Source: Rhizophagus clarus
Lineage: Eukaryota; Glomeromycota; Glomeromycetes; Glomerales; Glomeraceae
Direction of reading: 5' to 3'
Length of the DNA: 64,000 nucleotides
NCBI GenBank assembly: GCA_015698045.1
Contig: BLAL01000043.1
Location: 1,116,001-1,180,000, forward strand
A program made the translations under genes and the position numbers. The notes below the pieces were generated by a model. The model searched no databases and was not told the DNA's origin. It saw nothing but the letters and a program-made list of their open reading frames with translations. This document shows, piece by piece, positions 33,543-44,903 of the stretch (its first letter is position 1; the number at the start of each line of letters is the position of its first letter).

Positions 33543-34097
33543 TGGACAATTGGAGTATTGGACAATCGGACTATTGGACTAATGGACTTTGTCCATTGCA
33601 AGTCCAAATTTAATTGGACTATTGGACCTACATTCAGTTCCAATTGTTTTTGATTTATTTAAATCAAATTTATTTAAACATCATAGTAACATATATTATT
33701 TTGATATTTATTATTTTTTTTTGTTATTTGTTACTATGATTTAGAAACATATGTACAAGTACAACATAAAGCATATTTGTCATCTTTTATCAAGAACTAT
33801 TAATCTATTATATGCGGAATCGCGGATCAATAATGCTATTACAAGTTATTATGAGGTAAAACTTAATGGAAAAGCAAAAAAATATTTTAAGTCAATAATT
33901 CAAGGAATCAGAATACAAGTTTAATTAGCAAATGATTAACGTTTACTGTAATTAAAATCTGATATTAATTAGACTATGGTTAATCGGATAAAAGTGAACT
34001 TATTCCAAATTCCATTAGTGTCCAAATACAGTGGACGTTTCCAATTAGTCCAATTCCGATTGTTCAAATATTTTTCAATTGGACATTTCCATCATTG
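33521..34097. mobile_element. 577-bp hAT-like non-autonomous element
   Basis: The ends CAGTGATGG and CCATCATTG are near-perfect inverted repeats of the hAT yAGnG type. The target duplication is TCGGTAAT (33513-33520) and TCGGCAAT (34098-34105), and the empty site in the paralogue reads TCGGAAAT. Subterminal TTGGAC/GTCCAA words are abundant. No coding capacity. Confidence 0.9.
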
Positions 34098-34105
34098 TCG
34101 GCAAT

Positions 34106-34168
34106 AGAATCAACTGAATATCCTCAACCAAATAATTGGAGAAAGCGAAACAAGTAGGGGAGGCTTAA
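34106..34168 (+). pseudogene. displaced 3' end of membrane-protein gene 2
   Basis: AGAATCAACTGAATATCCTC and the following bases match the tail-coding region of copy 1 (IESTEY...KQVGKA) and are now cut off by the insertion. Internal differences, including a deletion after NNW, indicate decay. Confidence 0.8.
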
Positions 34169-34699
34169 CCGATTAGAGAGTTTTCGAAAAAAGGGTCTCC
34201 CATCAGTAAGTTTTTTAGGTAAAATTCATAACATAGAGAGGACCCTTGGAGAATCAATCCCACCGCTGAGGATTTCCTATTGAAAAAAAAAATTTAAGTT
34301 ATCCCTAAGGCTCGGAAAGAATCCTAAAGGTCTTTGTTTATTATTATTTAACAATCATTGTTTATTATCATTTATCATTTAATAATAAATTTTTTATTAT
34401 AATATCTATTCTTAACGCAATTTACTACATATACTATTAATACATATTCAATAAAACACGAATTCAGACCCATAAATATAATTATATTAAGAACCACTAC
34501 TCGTAATTTCAGTTAAACGTTACCCAAATGGAAATGTAATTTAACAAAAAGTTAGTATCTTCTAATAAAAGAACGAATGAAGATACTCCAATAGACAGAA
34601 ACGTTTGAAGACGGGTATAAAAAAACGCTCAGAAAAAATAATATGAAACGTTAATAAGCGTTTAGTTGGAAAAAAATTCGAACATTCCCATACTGGTGA

Positions 34700-36240
34700 A
34701 CATTTTGTCAAATAGTTAAAAGCACTCCCTTACCAAATAATTGATGACTCAGGCTAAGTCTTACGGGTCTTAAAGCCTAATCCATTTCTTTCATGTAAAT
34801 CGATTGAGTTTCTGCAATGAAGAATTTCTAGAATTCTTTTTTCCGTTCTCTAACATGAAAAAAAAATTATCGACATTTCTTGCTTATTTCTCTTCTTTAA
34901 TAATCCGAAACAGATCATGAAAAATGATTCATACACCACTCATGAATACTCACGCGTCCAAGATTAAAGGAACTGATCATCTATAAAAAAAACAAAATCG
35001 AAATGTTAGAAACGTTTTGTTAAAGATCACTTAAAAAAATATGAACCTACCTCTGAATTTCCATGTTTCAAAAGGTCCTGCCAACTAAAATAAAAATAAA
35101 TCAAAATGTTAGTATTCGATAAATTTAACAAAAAAAAAAGTTAAGATTAAAAAAAAGAGATATATATTTTTTACTTGCTGATATCAAATCCCGTGCTTCC
35201 AAATATTAGACGTCTAAAATAGGAAAAAACGAAACCTTATTACCGTTCGTTAAAAAAATTAGTTTAAAATAATAATAAAAACTCTTACTAAATGTCCTAT
35301 GCATCATCCAAATACTCGATGAACCGGTCGTCTACAAAAGTGATCGATTCGTTAAAAGAATTAATATAATGTAAAAAAAGTCGAATTTTCTATCTACGCG
35401 TCGTCTACAAAATCACCATCAAAATGTTAGAAGCCATTTCGTTAAAACCTGAAGAACTGACCATTTATAAAAGAAAAAAAATGAAATGTTAAAAAAATTT
35501 TTTTTTAACTTCCCTCTCCGATTTTCCACGCGTCTCAATATTTCAAAAGGCCTTGGTCATTTACAAAAAGAAATGAAAAATGAAATGTTAAAATTAATAA
35601 TTGTTTTATAACGAAATGTTTCTAAGAACAAAAATTTTTTCTTTTAACTTCCCTCATCAATTTCCAATATCTCAAAGAACTTGCCGTTTACAAAAGAAAA
35701 AAAAGAACGAAAATTAATGTTAGAGACATTTCAATATAAACAACCATTGACTTCAAAAAAAAATTTTTTCAACTTCCCTCACAGATTTTTCACGCGTCCC
35801 AATATTCCAAAAAACACGTTCTAAAAAAGAAAAAAAAATGAATTAGTGGTTGCTCGTTAAAATAAAATAATTGTTTTTTTTTCGTTTCCCGGCTTCCTAT
35901 ATTCAGAGTAACACGAAAAAAAAGTCTAAAAAAAAGATAAAACGAATGTCCGTTAAAATAAAAAAATAAAAACAATTATTTTTACTTGCCCGGTTCCCAC
36001 GTCCGAAGACTCAAAAAATGATCTAAAGAAAAAGAAATAAAACGAACATTAGTGATTTTCGTAAAAGTAAAAAAATTAAATTCAAAAAAGATATTTTTAC
36101 TTACCAAAATCCATATCCAGAAACCCGTGTTTAAAAGGCCGAAGAATTATCTAAGAAAAGGGTCGTTTCACCATAATATTTACCACCTCATCATACACTC
36201 TCACACATTGCTTACGTATCTATGAAACCGGAGATCTGTA
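34700..36240 (-). repeat. splice-framed cassette array C, copy 2, extended
   Basis: The part up to about 35430 duplicates 30960-31683. Beyond it more units follow, with cassettes containing CACGCGTC or TTCCCACG and spacers with AAATGTTA or AACATTAGTGATTTTCG. On the minus strand each has a TTTTTTCTTTT(T)TAG acceptor-like end and GTAAG or GGAAG exit. Confidence 0.6.
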
Positions 36241-36639
36241 AAATTAAAAGGAAAACAGAGTTTTTTTAAAAAAATTTTTGAAAATTAAATCGAAAAGTAA
36301 AACAATATAATGGTTACTATGTTCAAAAAAAATTGCTAAAATACGATTTCCCAAATGCCATTTTCCCGAACTGGACTATTTTCCGAAAAATACAATATCC
36401 CGAATCCGAATTCCCAATATCCCGAATCTTTTAAATGTTATAATGAATATATGCAGCTTAGTTAATGTAGTTAACGTGATTAATTATTTAATATAACATG
36501 TTACGTTGGCTACTTCTTCTTTTTACCTTTAGCCTTAGAGTGTTTGGTGCAAAAATAAGAATGTTAGTAACGTTCATTAAATAAAAACAAAAATTTTAAA
36601 AAATCGAAGGTTTACCTTCGTAGAGCTGCGACCCGTCAG

Positions 36640-37377
36640 TAGTGCTTCGATCCGTATCCGGATCAATCCGGATTGATCCGGATTTTTTTTTTTTTTCGGA
36701 TATCCGAAATCCGCGGTTTTTCATCCGGTTTATAATCCGGATGACAAATATCCGGTTTGAACCGGGATCCGGATGGAAATAAATATAAAAAAAAATAATT
36801 TAAGCAAATTTCTTATATTAAAGTGTATTAAACACTAGGGTAAACATCGAAGACGTTAAATCTGCGGAAAGAAGGTCTTCGGCGTCGAATTTTAACGTTA
36901 GAAACGTTAAATACTCGTTAAATCCGCGAAATAACATCTCTGACGCTAAAATGAATGAAATTTAATGTCAGAGACGTTAAATTCACAGAAATAAATGTTT
37001 CCTGAACGTTAAATTTATAAAACTTTAACGTCAATGACGTTATTTCCGCATATTTAACACCTTCACATAGTTAAATTCTTAATTCCGGCCAAAAATGCAT
37101 AATGCCGGCCAAAACGGGACGAGTTAAGAAAATCATAAAAATTGGCCAAAATTATGAATTTTTGGTCAAAGTTGAAGTGCTAGAGGTTTGATACACCTAG
37201 CAATATGTAAAATGACGAAAATATCATCATTTAATAAAAAATTTTTGTGATTTAATCCGGATTCCGGATTTCATCCGGATTACCAAACCGGATTCACAAT
37301 CCGGATTGATCCGGATGAAATCTGGATTTTTTTTTTGTGTAATCCGGATGACGGATTTCATCCAGATCGAAGCACTA
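36640..37377. mobile_element. 738-bp hAT non-autonomous element, perfect target duplication
   Basis: Ends TAGTGCTTCGATCCG and CAGATCGAAGCACTA, flanked by CCCGTCAG on both sides (36632-36639, 37378-37385). Subterminal regions are packed with ATCCGGAT/GATCCGGA palindromes. The interior has short GACGTTAAAT repeats (36850-37060). The terminal repeat matches that of the transposase-bearing element at 39657-43452 except for C/T changes, so it is a likely dependent relative. Confidence 0.92.
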
Positions 37378-37823
37378 CCCGTCAGAATTTCTGGATCCGG
37401 ATCGTACCCCATTTAAAATAAATGTTACTCGGCTCCAAAACAGGTATTACCTGTTTATACCTGTTTAAGTTTTTAACAAAATGACACGAGTATATCCTAT
37501 TACCTGGATACAAAACAAAAATTCAATAAATATATGTGCTAGAAAATAGACAAATTTTATTTTTATTTGTTTATGACGTGATCTTGTATGACATTAAGAT
37601 TCATAAACATATATATTGCTTCGCTTTGCTTCAGACAATCATATATTTATTGGATTTTGATATGTTAATGTTAAGAACAAATAATAATTCAATATATTAA
37701 ATTTTTTTTTTTTAAAAAAATTTAATTACTTTTATTACTTTTGTTATTTAGGTATTTAGAATACTTTTATATCATTGTTTATTATAAAAAATAATGTTTC
37801 CAATAAACTTTATTACCTTATTA

Positions 37824-38007
37824 TAATGCTTCGATCTGTAGCGAGTTTAACCGGTTGTTATCTGGTATCCATTTCGGTTAATTTGGGCAGAAACCACCAG
37901 AATTACAAGTTTTTGGTATAGTGCATTCAAAGCTTGAGTTTTATAATCTTTTTTTCAACAGTAATCTCAAGTGAAATATTTAAATTTTTATCTGGATTGA
38001 AGCACTA
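37824..38007. mobile_element. 184-bp hAT-like MITE
   Basis: Begins TAATGCTTCGATCTG and ends GGATTGAAGCACTA, with internal CTGGTATCC and TCTGGATT motifs, so it belongs to the same family as 36640-37377. No clear 8-bp duplication remains. Confidence 0.6.
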
Positions 38008-38316
38008 CAATGACATCCATTTAATTCTGTCCAAAATTATAATTAATATCTTGTTATAAGTCTTAGCTTGTTATGAATCTTAGTTCTGGTCGGGATTAAA
38101 ATTCTGGCCAAAATTAACATCTTACTTCTGGCCAAATTCAGAGTAATTACCCAGGTTATACTCGGATACATAAGTATCAACATAAAACGAATACAAAAAA
38201 GATATTACCTGTTTTTACCCGTTTGTTATCTCATAACCCAGATACTCTTAAAAACTCGTGTATATTTCAGATTGTATCCTGGTAAACAGGTAATGGGTTG
38301 CAGCTCTATACCTTCA

Positions 38317-39245
38317 AATAGAGTCCAGCCTTTGAAATGGAATGTCTGGACCTAAAAAATAAATAAGTTTAAACATTATTTGTAGTACAGTTAGTGAGCT
38401 TATTTTAAATACTATATTAACAGTCAATCAATTGTGATGTTTTTATTGTTAAACCTTGGTCTGAGTCCTTGGCAAATTTTCATTGCTAATTATTATTATG
38501 GTTTACAACAGGTTCGCAAAAAAAAAGTTGCAAACTGTTTTTATTACACATAAAAAACACTTTTTGCAACATTTTTTATTAACTATACTAATAAAAAAAC
38601 ATTGCAAAACATTTTTATTTATGGATTTCAGCAGGAAAAATATTTTCACAGCATTTTTAACACCTATTAATAAAAACAGTGTGAGATGTTTTTTTATTTA
38701 TGAATTAAATGAAAATAGTAACATTTTTTACCTTATAATGAAAAAATGTTGTAAAAAACATTTCTATTTATCATAATAATTTATCAAATTTCATTGTAAA
38801 AATATTAAAATCTGAAGTGTTACTGCAGATTTTATTCAACCTGGACTAACCTATTCAACTATTTATTTATTTATAAACTAATCAAAACATTATTAATATG
38901 TAGATAAAGAAATCTAATTTAAAGATAAACATAAAAATCTAATACTAAAATATTAAATTCCACCAAAAAGAGCCAGTGGCTGCTAGCCTTTTAAATAAAA
39001 ATGAACACTTAGGGCAGTCTTAGAGCTATGGCCGATTAGTGATGAATTTCTAGGTTGTCATAAAAATCATCATGAAGTACCATACAGTATTTTTTTTCTT
39101 TTGGGTCAAAGATCCGCTTCATATAAATACTGTTAGATGATGAATGTTACACCCTATTTATAAGTTGCAAAAGGAAGTGGCTGAAACTCATCAGAGTCCT
39201 ATTTAGTATTTAAAGCTTACTAACTTATGCCCAAATTATCTTAGT
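38317..39245. other. spacer with low-complexity tandem words
   Basis: Starts with the interrupted remainder of a splice-framed cassette (CCAGCCTTTGAAATGG). From 38500 to 38770 AAAACATTTTT-type words repeat; the 97-codon reading there is a by-product of the repeat. No gene recognised. Confidence 0.45.
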
Positions 39246-39249
39246 TATT

Positions 39250-39545
39250 TAAAAATGATTAAGAAATCGTTTTTTTTTATTATTTAAAATCAAGAAATCA
39301 TTATTGTTATTTAAAAATGATTAGGAAATCATTTTTTTGTTATTAAAAATGATTAAGAAATCATTTTTTATTTTGTTATTAAAAACAATTAAGAAATCAT
39401 TTTTTATTTATCATTAAAGATGATTAAGAAATCATTTTTATTTTATTATTAAAAATAATTAAAAAATCATTTTTTATTTTGTTATTAAAAATGATCAAAA
39501 GAACTTATTTTTTTGAAATCATTTTGTTTTATTTTTTATATTAAA
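39250..39545. repeat. GATTAAGAAATCATTTTT minisatellite
   Basis: About eight units of roughly 36-40 bases, each containing AATGATTAAGAAATCATT, an imperfect palindrome, plus TTTTATTTTGTTATTAAAA. Confidence 0.8.
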
Positions 39546-40024
39546 AATAATTGGTTTTTTATTCAGTTTGAAAAAAAACTCTGAAACGATTCTGGCATTT
39601 TTTATGAAGTTATCTAGGTGCCACCCCAGGTGGTATCAGTTTTCTCCAGTAGCACCTAGTGTTTTGATCTGTGACCGGGTCCAACCGGTTGGACCCGGAT
39701 AATTTATTTTTTTCGGATATCTGGATAAACGCGGTTTTTATCTGGATAATTATCCAGATAAAAATATCCGGGTCAGATCCGGTATCCAGATAAAAAATAT
39801 AAAAAAAAAAATTTTTTAATATTAAATATCTTAAATAATAGTTCTTTTAATTTTCATTTTTATTTCAAAGTATATGATAGAATAATTTAATAATTAAAAA
39901 CGTGTAAATATTCTTATAATAAAATTCTTTATTTAATAAAATAAAATTCAATACATTTAATAAAAAATATTTAATAGAATAAAATTCAATACATTTAATA
40001 AAAAAAATAATGAAAAATGTAATA

Positions 40025-42346
40025 TCATTCATCTAATAATTCTTCCAATTCGTGTTCATCTTCCACATAATCATTATTTTCCACATCCAAATCTGGTGGA
40101 AATATATTAATATGATCCATAGTTTTCATGTTACGTTTTAAAAATACCATTTTACCTAATAAAGCAGGATCCAATAAGCTTCTTTTTGCTATAATGTGGT
40201 TTCCTGCATCTGAGAAAAGTCGTTCAGAAGCTACAGAAGTAGCAGGAATTCCTAAATATTTTCGTGCAATAATAGAAAGAACTGGAAAATTTTCCTGTTT
40301 TGATTTCCACCAATATAATGGGTTTTTATTTTCCCTAGCAACTGGTAAAAGAAAATAAGTAGTAATTTCATCAGCTATTGCTGATGATGAAGTAGAACTT
40401 TCTTTTGTTTGAAACACTTTTTTTACTTTTTGTTGACGTCTTTCTTGATGCTCATGTAAAGATCTCATGCTAGGAGTTGAACTTATTGAGGTAGTTGAAA
40501 TTGTTGAAATTGTAGGTGATGGTGGAGTACTAGTTTGTTGCTGCATTTCTCTCTTTAATTGATCATATTGTATTTGTAAACTTGAATGAATTTTTACTTT
40601 TGTTTCTTCATCAGTTATAAAATTAAGATCTTTATACCTTGGATCCAAAAGTGCTGCCATAATGCCAAACTCATCTGGCATTGCCCAATAATGTTTCAAA
40701 CCTAAATAAATTTTATTTTTTACATTTTTTAATACTTTTGAAATATTACTATAATCTACTTCAATTTGTGAACTTTCTTCTTCTACTATATCAGAATTAA
40801 TAGTATTATCATCAGAATCTTCTAATACTTCATATAAATTATCAGATGGTTTTAAAGAATTTGTGAGATCTGTAATAATAGGAAACATTTGACTTAATGT
40901 AACATAAGTATTTCCAGAAAAATCTCGTGTAGCTTTCTCAAATGGTGCCAAAATGTTACATAATTCATCTAATAACTCCCATTCATTATCTTTTATCATA
41001 ATTTTTTTTAATCTAATTCCATCAGTATTTTCTTCAGATATAAGAGAACAAGACAAGTTTACACTAAGTTGAAGCACAGCATATTGAAGAAAAATCAGCC
41101 AATCCCATGCCAAATATGAAGAGTTCCACCTTAAGTAATTAAACAACAATAATTATATAAATTAGGATAAAATTTATTAAATAATTAAATTGAATTAAAA
41201 TATTTACCTAGTAGATATATCTTGTATTAAATGTAATGGTTCTTCATAACCAATCTCTTTTTGCACTTTAATCAATCGTTCAATTTGTTTTTGAGTAGAA
41301 AAAAAATTTATTAGTTGTTTTGTATGTGATACCAAATTTTCTACAACTTTTAATCCTTTACTAATTGCCAGCTGCAAAGTATGAGCAGCACATGAGAGTC
41401 TTTTAATTGGTGTTAAATCTCGAATAGCAGCTACTACATTTGCTCCATTGTCTGTTGTTATTGATACAATAAGATTTTCAATTTCCCACTTTTGCATAGC
41501 ATTTTTAATACCTTCAGTAATTGCTTTTGCAGTATGTGGTGTTGGAAAATAGGATATTTCAAGCAAAACATCCATTATTTCAAAATTTTTATTGATCCAA
41601 GTTGCTGTTAAGCCTAAATATCCATGTTTTAAACGAGAAGACCACAAATCAGTAGTTAAAGATATTGATTGAGCAGTTTTTAAAAGCAGTTTCAATTTTT
41701 CTTTATTATACCCATAACTGCGAGCAATCATCATTCTTAATTTTTTTTCTCCAGGAACTGTAAATTGTGGATCTATAATATACATATGCTCAATATATGC
41801 CTTTTGAGTTATGGTTAATAATGGTTGAGTTGTAAGTAAAATCCACCGTAGTGTTGATAATTCTTTTTCTTTTTGTCCATTTTTATTGGATGCAGATTGA
41901 GTATGCATTGGTGATATAATGCCGCTTTCTAGAGGTGGTATAATTCCATGTTTAACAAGATGGTAACTGAGATTTCCTGTAGACCCATCATATTTGTAAT
42001 TTTTTGAGCATTTTTCTCCATCATCTAATAAAAACTGACAATATGCACGTATTTCTCCTTTATCATTTTGTTTTCTAATAAAATAATCCCATACCCAACT
42101 TACTTTTGTTTGTGGTTTAATTATTGCAGCAGTTTGTTTAAAGGGATTTGAATCATTTGGTGCTTGATCTGTTGATTCTAGTGTAGTATTTGTCATTTTT
42201 TGTTTTCCAAGGGCTTTAGATAATTTTGCAGGACGTCCTCTTTTTTTCTTTGCTAGTGGTGTTGGAGTAATTTCAACAATTTCATCACTAGAACCTTCAT
42301 TTTCACTTAAGGTAATAATGTAATCTTGATCATTGTTATTTTCCAT
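40025..42346 (-). CDS. hAT-family transposase with BED finger and AT-hook
   Basis: Two exons, 42346-41208 and 41129-40025, with GT-AG borders restoring the frame across STR-WNSSYLAW, give 747 residues. In order: an acidic N-terminus; an AT-hook-like KKKRGRPAK; a BED-type zinc finger (VSWVWDYFIRK, C-x9-C, then HLVKH); the RNase H-like core with TTDLWSS and TTDNGANV supplying acidic residues and the CAAHTLQL signature; AALLDPRYKD; and the C-terminal dimerisation block PATSVASERLFSDAGN. The length fits the hAT family. ATG 42346 (MENNNDQ) is the first true ATG; the frame extends upstream only to a TTG. It cuts and pastes DNA flanked by its terminal repeats in the nucleus. There are no internal stops, so it may be active. 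Confidence 0.95.
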
Positions 42347-42599
42347 AATTTTGTGAATTATTTTAGCTTTCAATAAAATAAACTTTAATTGAAATTATGA
42401 AAAATTCAACAAGGGAATGTATAGTATTTATTAATCTTTATTATGGCTTAAAACTGAATTAACTGTGATTTTATTTGTAAAAGTTTTAATAAACAAATAA
42501 TAATTGTCATAAATCAATAGGTCTAAATAATAAATTTACCTGATAAATATTGTAAAATTTTACAAAATTTTATTGCTACAAATTTAATAAATTCCATGA

Positions 42600-43262
42600 A
42601 ATTAATAATACGAAAATAATTAAACAAATTCCACGAAAATAATTAAACAAATTCCACGAAATTAATTAAACAAATTCCACGAAAATAATTAAACAAATTT
42701 CATGAAAATAATTAAACAAATTCCATGAAAATAATTAAACAAATTTCACGAAAATAATTAAACAAATTTCACGAAAATAATTAAACAAATTTCACGAAAA
42801 TAATTAAACAAATTCCACGAAAATAATTAAACAAATTCCATGAAAATAATTAAACAAATTTCACGAAAATAATTAAACAATTTCCACGAAAATAATTAAA
42901 CAAATTCCACGAAAATAATTAAACAAATTCCACGAAAATAATTAAACAAAGACATAAATGAAGTTAATTACAAAATTAATTAAGAAAATACTATGATATT
43001 AAACTAATAAACACTATGAAATTAATTAAGCAAATACCACGAAAATAATTAAATAAAGCCATAAATTTAAGCCATAAAATTAATTAAATAAATTCTACGA
43101 AATTATTTAAATAGGTGCCATGAAACTAATTAATGAAGCCACACATTTAAGCTACAAAATTAATCAAAATGCCACGAATTTAATTAAATAAATGCCACGA
43201 ATTTAATTAAATAAATGCCACGAATTTAATTAAATAAATGCCACGAATTTAATTAAATCTAT
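42600..43262. repeat. 23-bp minisatellite CACGAAAATAATTAAACAAA
   Basis: About 15 near-identical 23-base units lie between 42607 and 42955, followed by looser variants. Another run of four units with CCACGAATTTAATTAAATAA lies at 43180-43255. All are inside the right arm of the hAT element. Confidence 0.9.
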
Positions 43263-43547
43263 GCTATGAATTAAATCTAATATATGCTATAAATTTCTTG
43301 ATTTACAAAAAAAAAATTGTATAATTTTTATCCGGATTTCAGTTTCTATCCAGATATATCTGGATTTTTATCCGAACCAGATTATCCAGATAAAAACTGG
43401 ATAATTTTTTTAATTTATCCGGATAACAGTTTCTATCCAGATCAAAACACTAGTAGCATCATCATGAAAGTTACAGTCACGTGACAGTAACACTTGTATT
43501 ACTTGTATGCTGAATGAGAAAATTTTAATTTCATTTTTACTTATAAA

Positions 43548-43896
43548 TAAGGTTGCCTACCGAAATTAGGTAGTTTAGGCCGAAAGTTTAGGCAATTAAA
43601 AGTAAATTTGCCGAAATTATAATGCCGAAATTATTACCGAAATGTCAAAATTTGGCCGAAATTATAAGTCGGCTTTAATCTCATAATTCTGGACTGTGTA
43701 ACTCAATTTTCCAATTTTACCAGAAATCATAATTTCCTTTTTTGGATATTAGTGTAATGTCACGTGACGTAATGCCGTAATTTCGGCCGATTTATAATTT
43801 TGGCCAAAATTAAAAATAGTTTCAGCCAGTTTCGGAATGGATTTGATTGGCCGAAACCTTTCAGAATTTCCTTTTTAGTTTCGGCAGGCAACCTTA
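43548..43896. mobile_element. 349-bp hAT-like MITE, perfect target duplication
   Basis: Ends TAAGGTTGCCTACCGAAA and the complement of TAAGGTTGCCTGCCGAAA. Flanked by CTTATAAA on both sides (43540-43547, 43897-43904). GCCGAAA/TTTCGGC/GGCCGAAA words fill both arms. Short relative of the 2.8-kb element at 26140-28939. Confidence 0.92.
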
Positions 43897-44049
43897 CTTA
43901 TAAACTAGCATGCAAGAATACCATAAATGTACATTTGTATCACCTTATGACTAAAAAAGTCAAATTTTTTTTTTAAAGGGTTATATAAATTCTGGCCAGA
44001 ATTAAAGATAGATTGTTAAATTCCTACCAGAATTAAGATAATAAATTTT

Positions 44050-44903
44050 ATTTAAAATAACGTAAGTGAACAAGATTGTCCACTCAATGAAAAAATAGTA
44101 AATTATTAATAAATAGTAAATTGTTTAATTTAATCATTTTTTCTTAAAAAATATAGTAGTTTTATTGGTAAAATATTTCATATATACAAAAATATACAAA
44201 AAATTATAAGAAATAAAATGGATAAAATTGTCTAAATAAATCGTAAAAAAAAAACACTACATATCAAAAAATAAAATAGAATCAACCAAGAAATAATCAC
44301 ATTCTAAAGATCAAGAATGTGAAAATTAAAAAAAAAATAATAAAAATAATCATATTTCAAAGATCTAAAACATGAATCAAGAATAATAATATCAAAGAGG
44401 AATCACATTCCAAAAATATAAAACACGAAAATCAAAGAGTAATTATATACCAAAGAACTAAATATGATAATGTAAGTGGACAAAATTGTCCATTAGCTTA
44501 AATTATTAATAAGAAATTATAAAAAAAATGGACAAATTGTCCACATAAATCTAAAAAAAAAATGATACAAACCAAAAAGTAAAAACAATCAAGGAGTAAT
44601 CACATCCTAAAGATCAAGAATGCAAAAAATTAAAAAGATAATCATGTCCCAAAGACCTAGAACATGAATCAAGAATAATAATATCAAAGAGAAATCACGT
44701 TCCAAAAATATAAAACATGAAAATCAAAGAGTAGCTATATACCAAAGATCTAAATATGATAATGTAAGTGGACAAAATTGTCCATTAGCTTAAATTATTA
44801 ATAAGAAACTATAAAAAAAATGGACAGAATTATCCACATAAATCTAAAAAAGAAAAAATAGTACATACCAAAAAGTAGAAACAATCAAGGAGTGATCATA
44901 TCC
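44050..44903. repeat. 295-bp tandem repeat, about three units
   Basis: Units share GGACAAAATTGTCCATTAGC (a palindromic GGACAAAATTGTCC), ATCACAT(T/C)C(C/T)AAAGATC, CATGAATCAAGAATAATA and TATACCAAAGATCTAAATAT, in the same order. The fourth unit is interrupted at 44903 by a retroposed insertion and resumes at 46709-46790. No open frame. Confidence 0.85.

Larger units (their letters stand above)
36621..38308. mobile_element. 1.7-kb hAT-like element containing nested elements
   Basis: Ends TAGAGCTGCGACCC and GGGTTGCAGCTCTA, flanked by TACCTTCG (36613-36620) and TACCTTCA (38309-38316), a 7/8 duplication. Subterminal ACAGGTA/TACCTGT words recur at 37440-37470 and 38210-38295. A second hAT-like element (36640-37377) is inserted 19 bases from its left end, and a small relative lies at 37824-38007. 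No transposase. Confidence 0.8.
39657..43452 (-). mobile_element. apparently complete autonomous hAT transposon
   Basis: Ends TAGTGTTTTGATCTG and CAGATCAAAACACTA are perfect inverted repeats. The flanks GTAGCACC (39649-39656) and GTAGCATC (43453-43460) form a 7/8 target duplication. Both subterminal regions carry repeated TATCCAGATA/TATCTGGATA motifs. It encodes an intact two-exon BED-hAT transposase on the minus strand and has a 23-bp minisatellite between the gene and the right end. Confidence 0.93.

Noticed and set aside
38483-38776. 97-codon reading
   Set aside because: Made of tandem AAAACATTTTT words; no protein family features.
40128-40358. 76-codon plus-strand reading
   Set aside because: Antisense shadow of the hAT transposase dimerisation region.
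42600-42960. Regularly spaced short repeats considered as a CRISPR array
   Set aside because: Units are contiguous 23-bp minisatellite copies without spacers, in a eukaryotic transposon.
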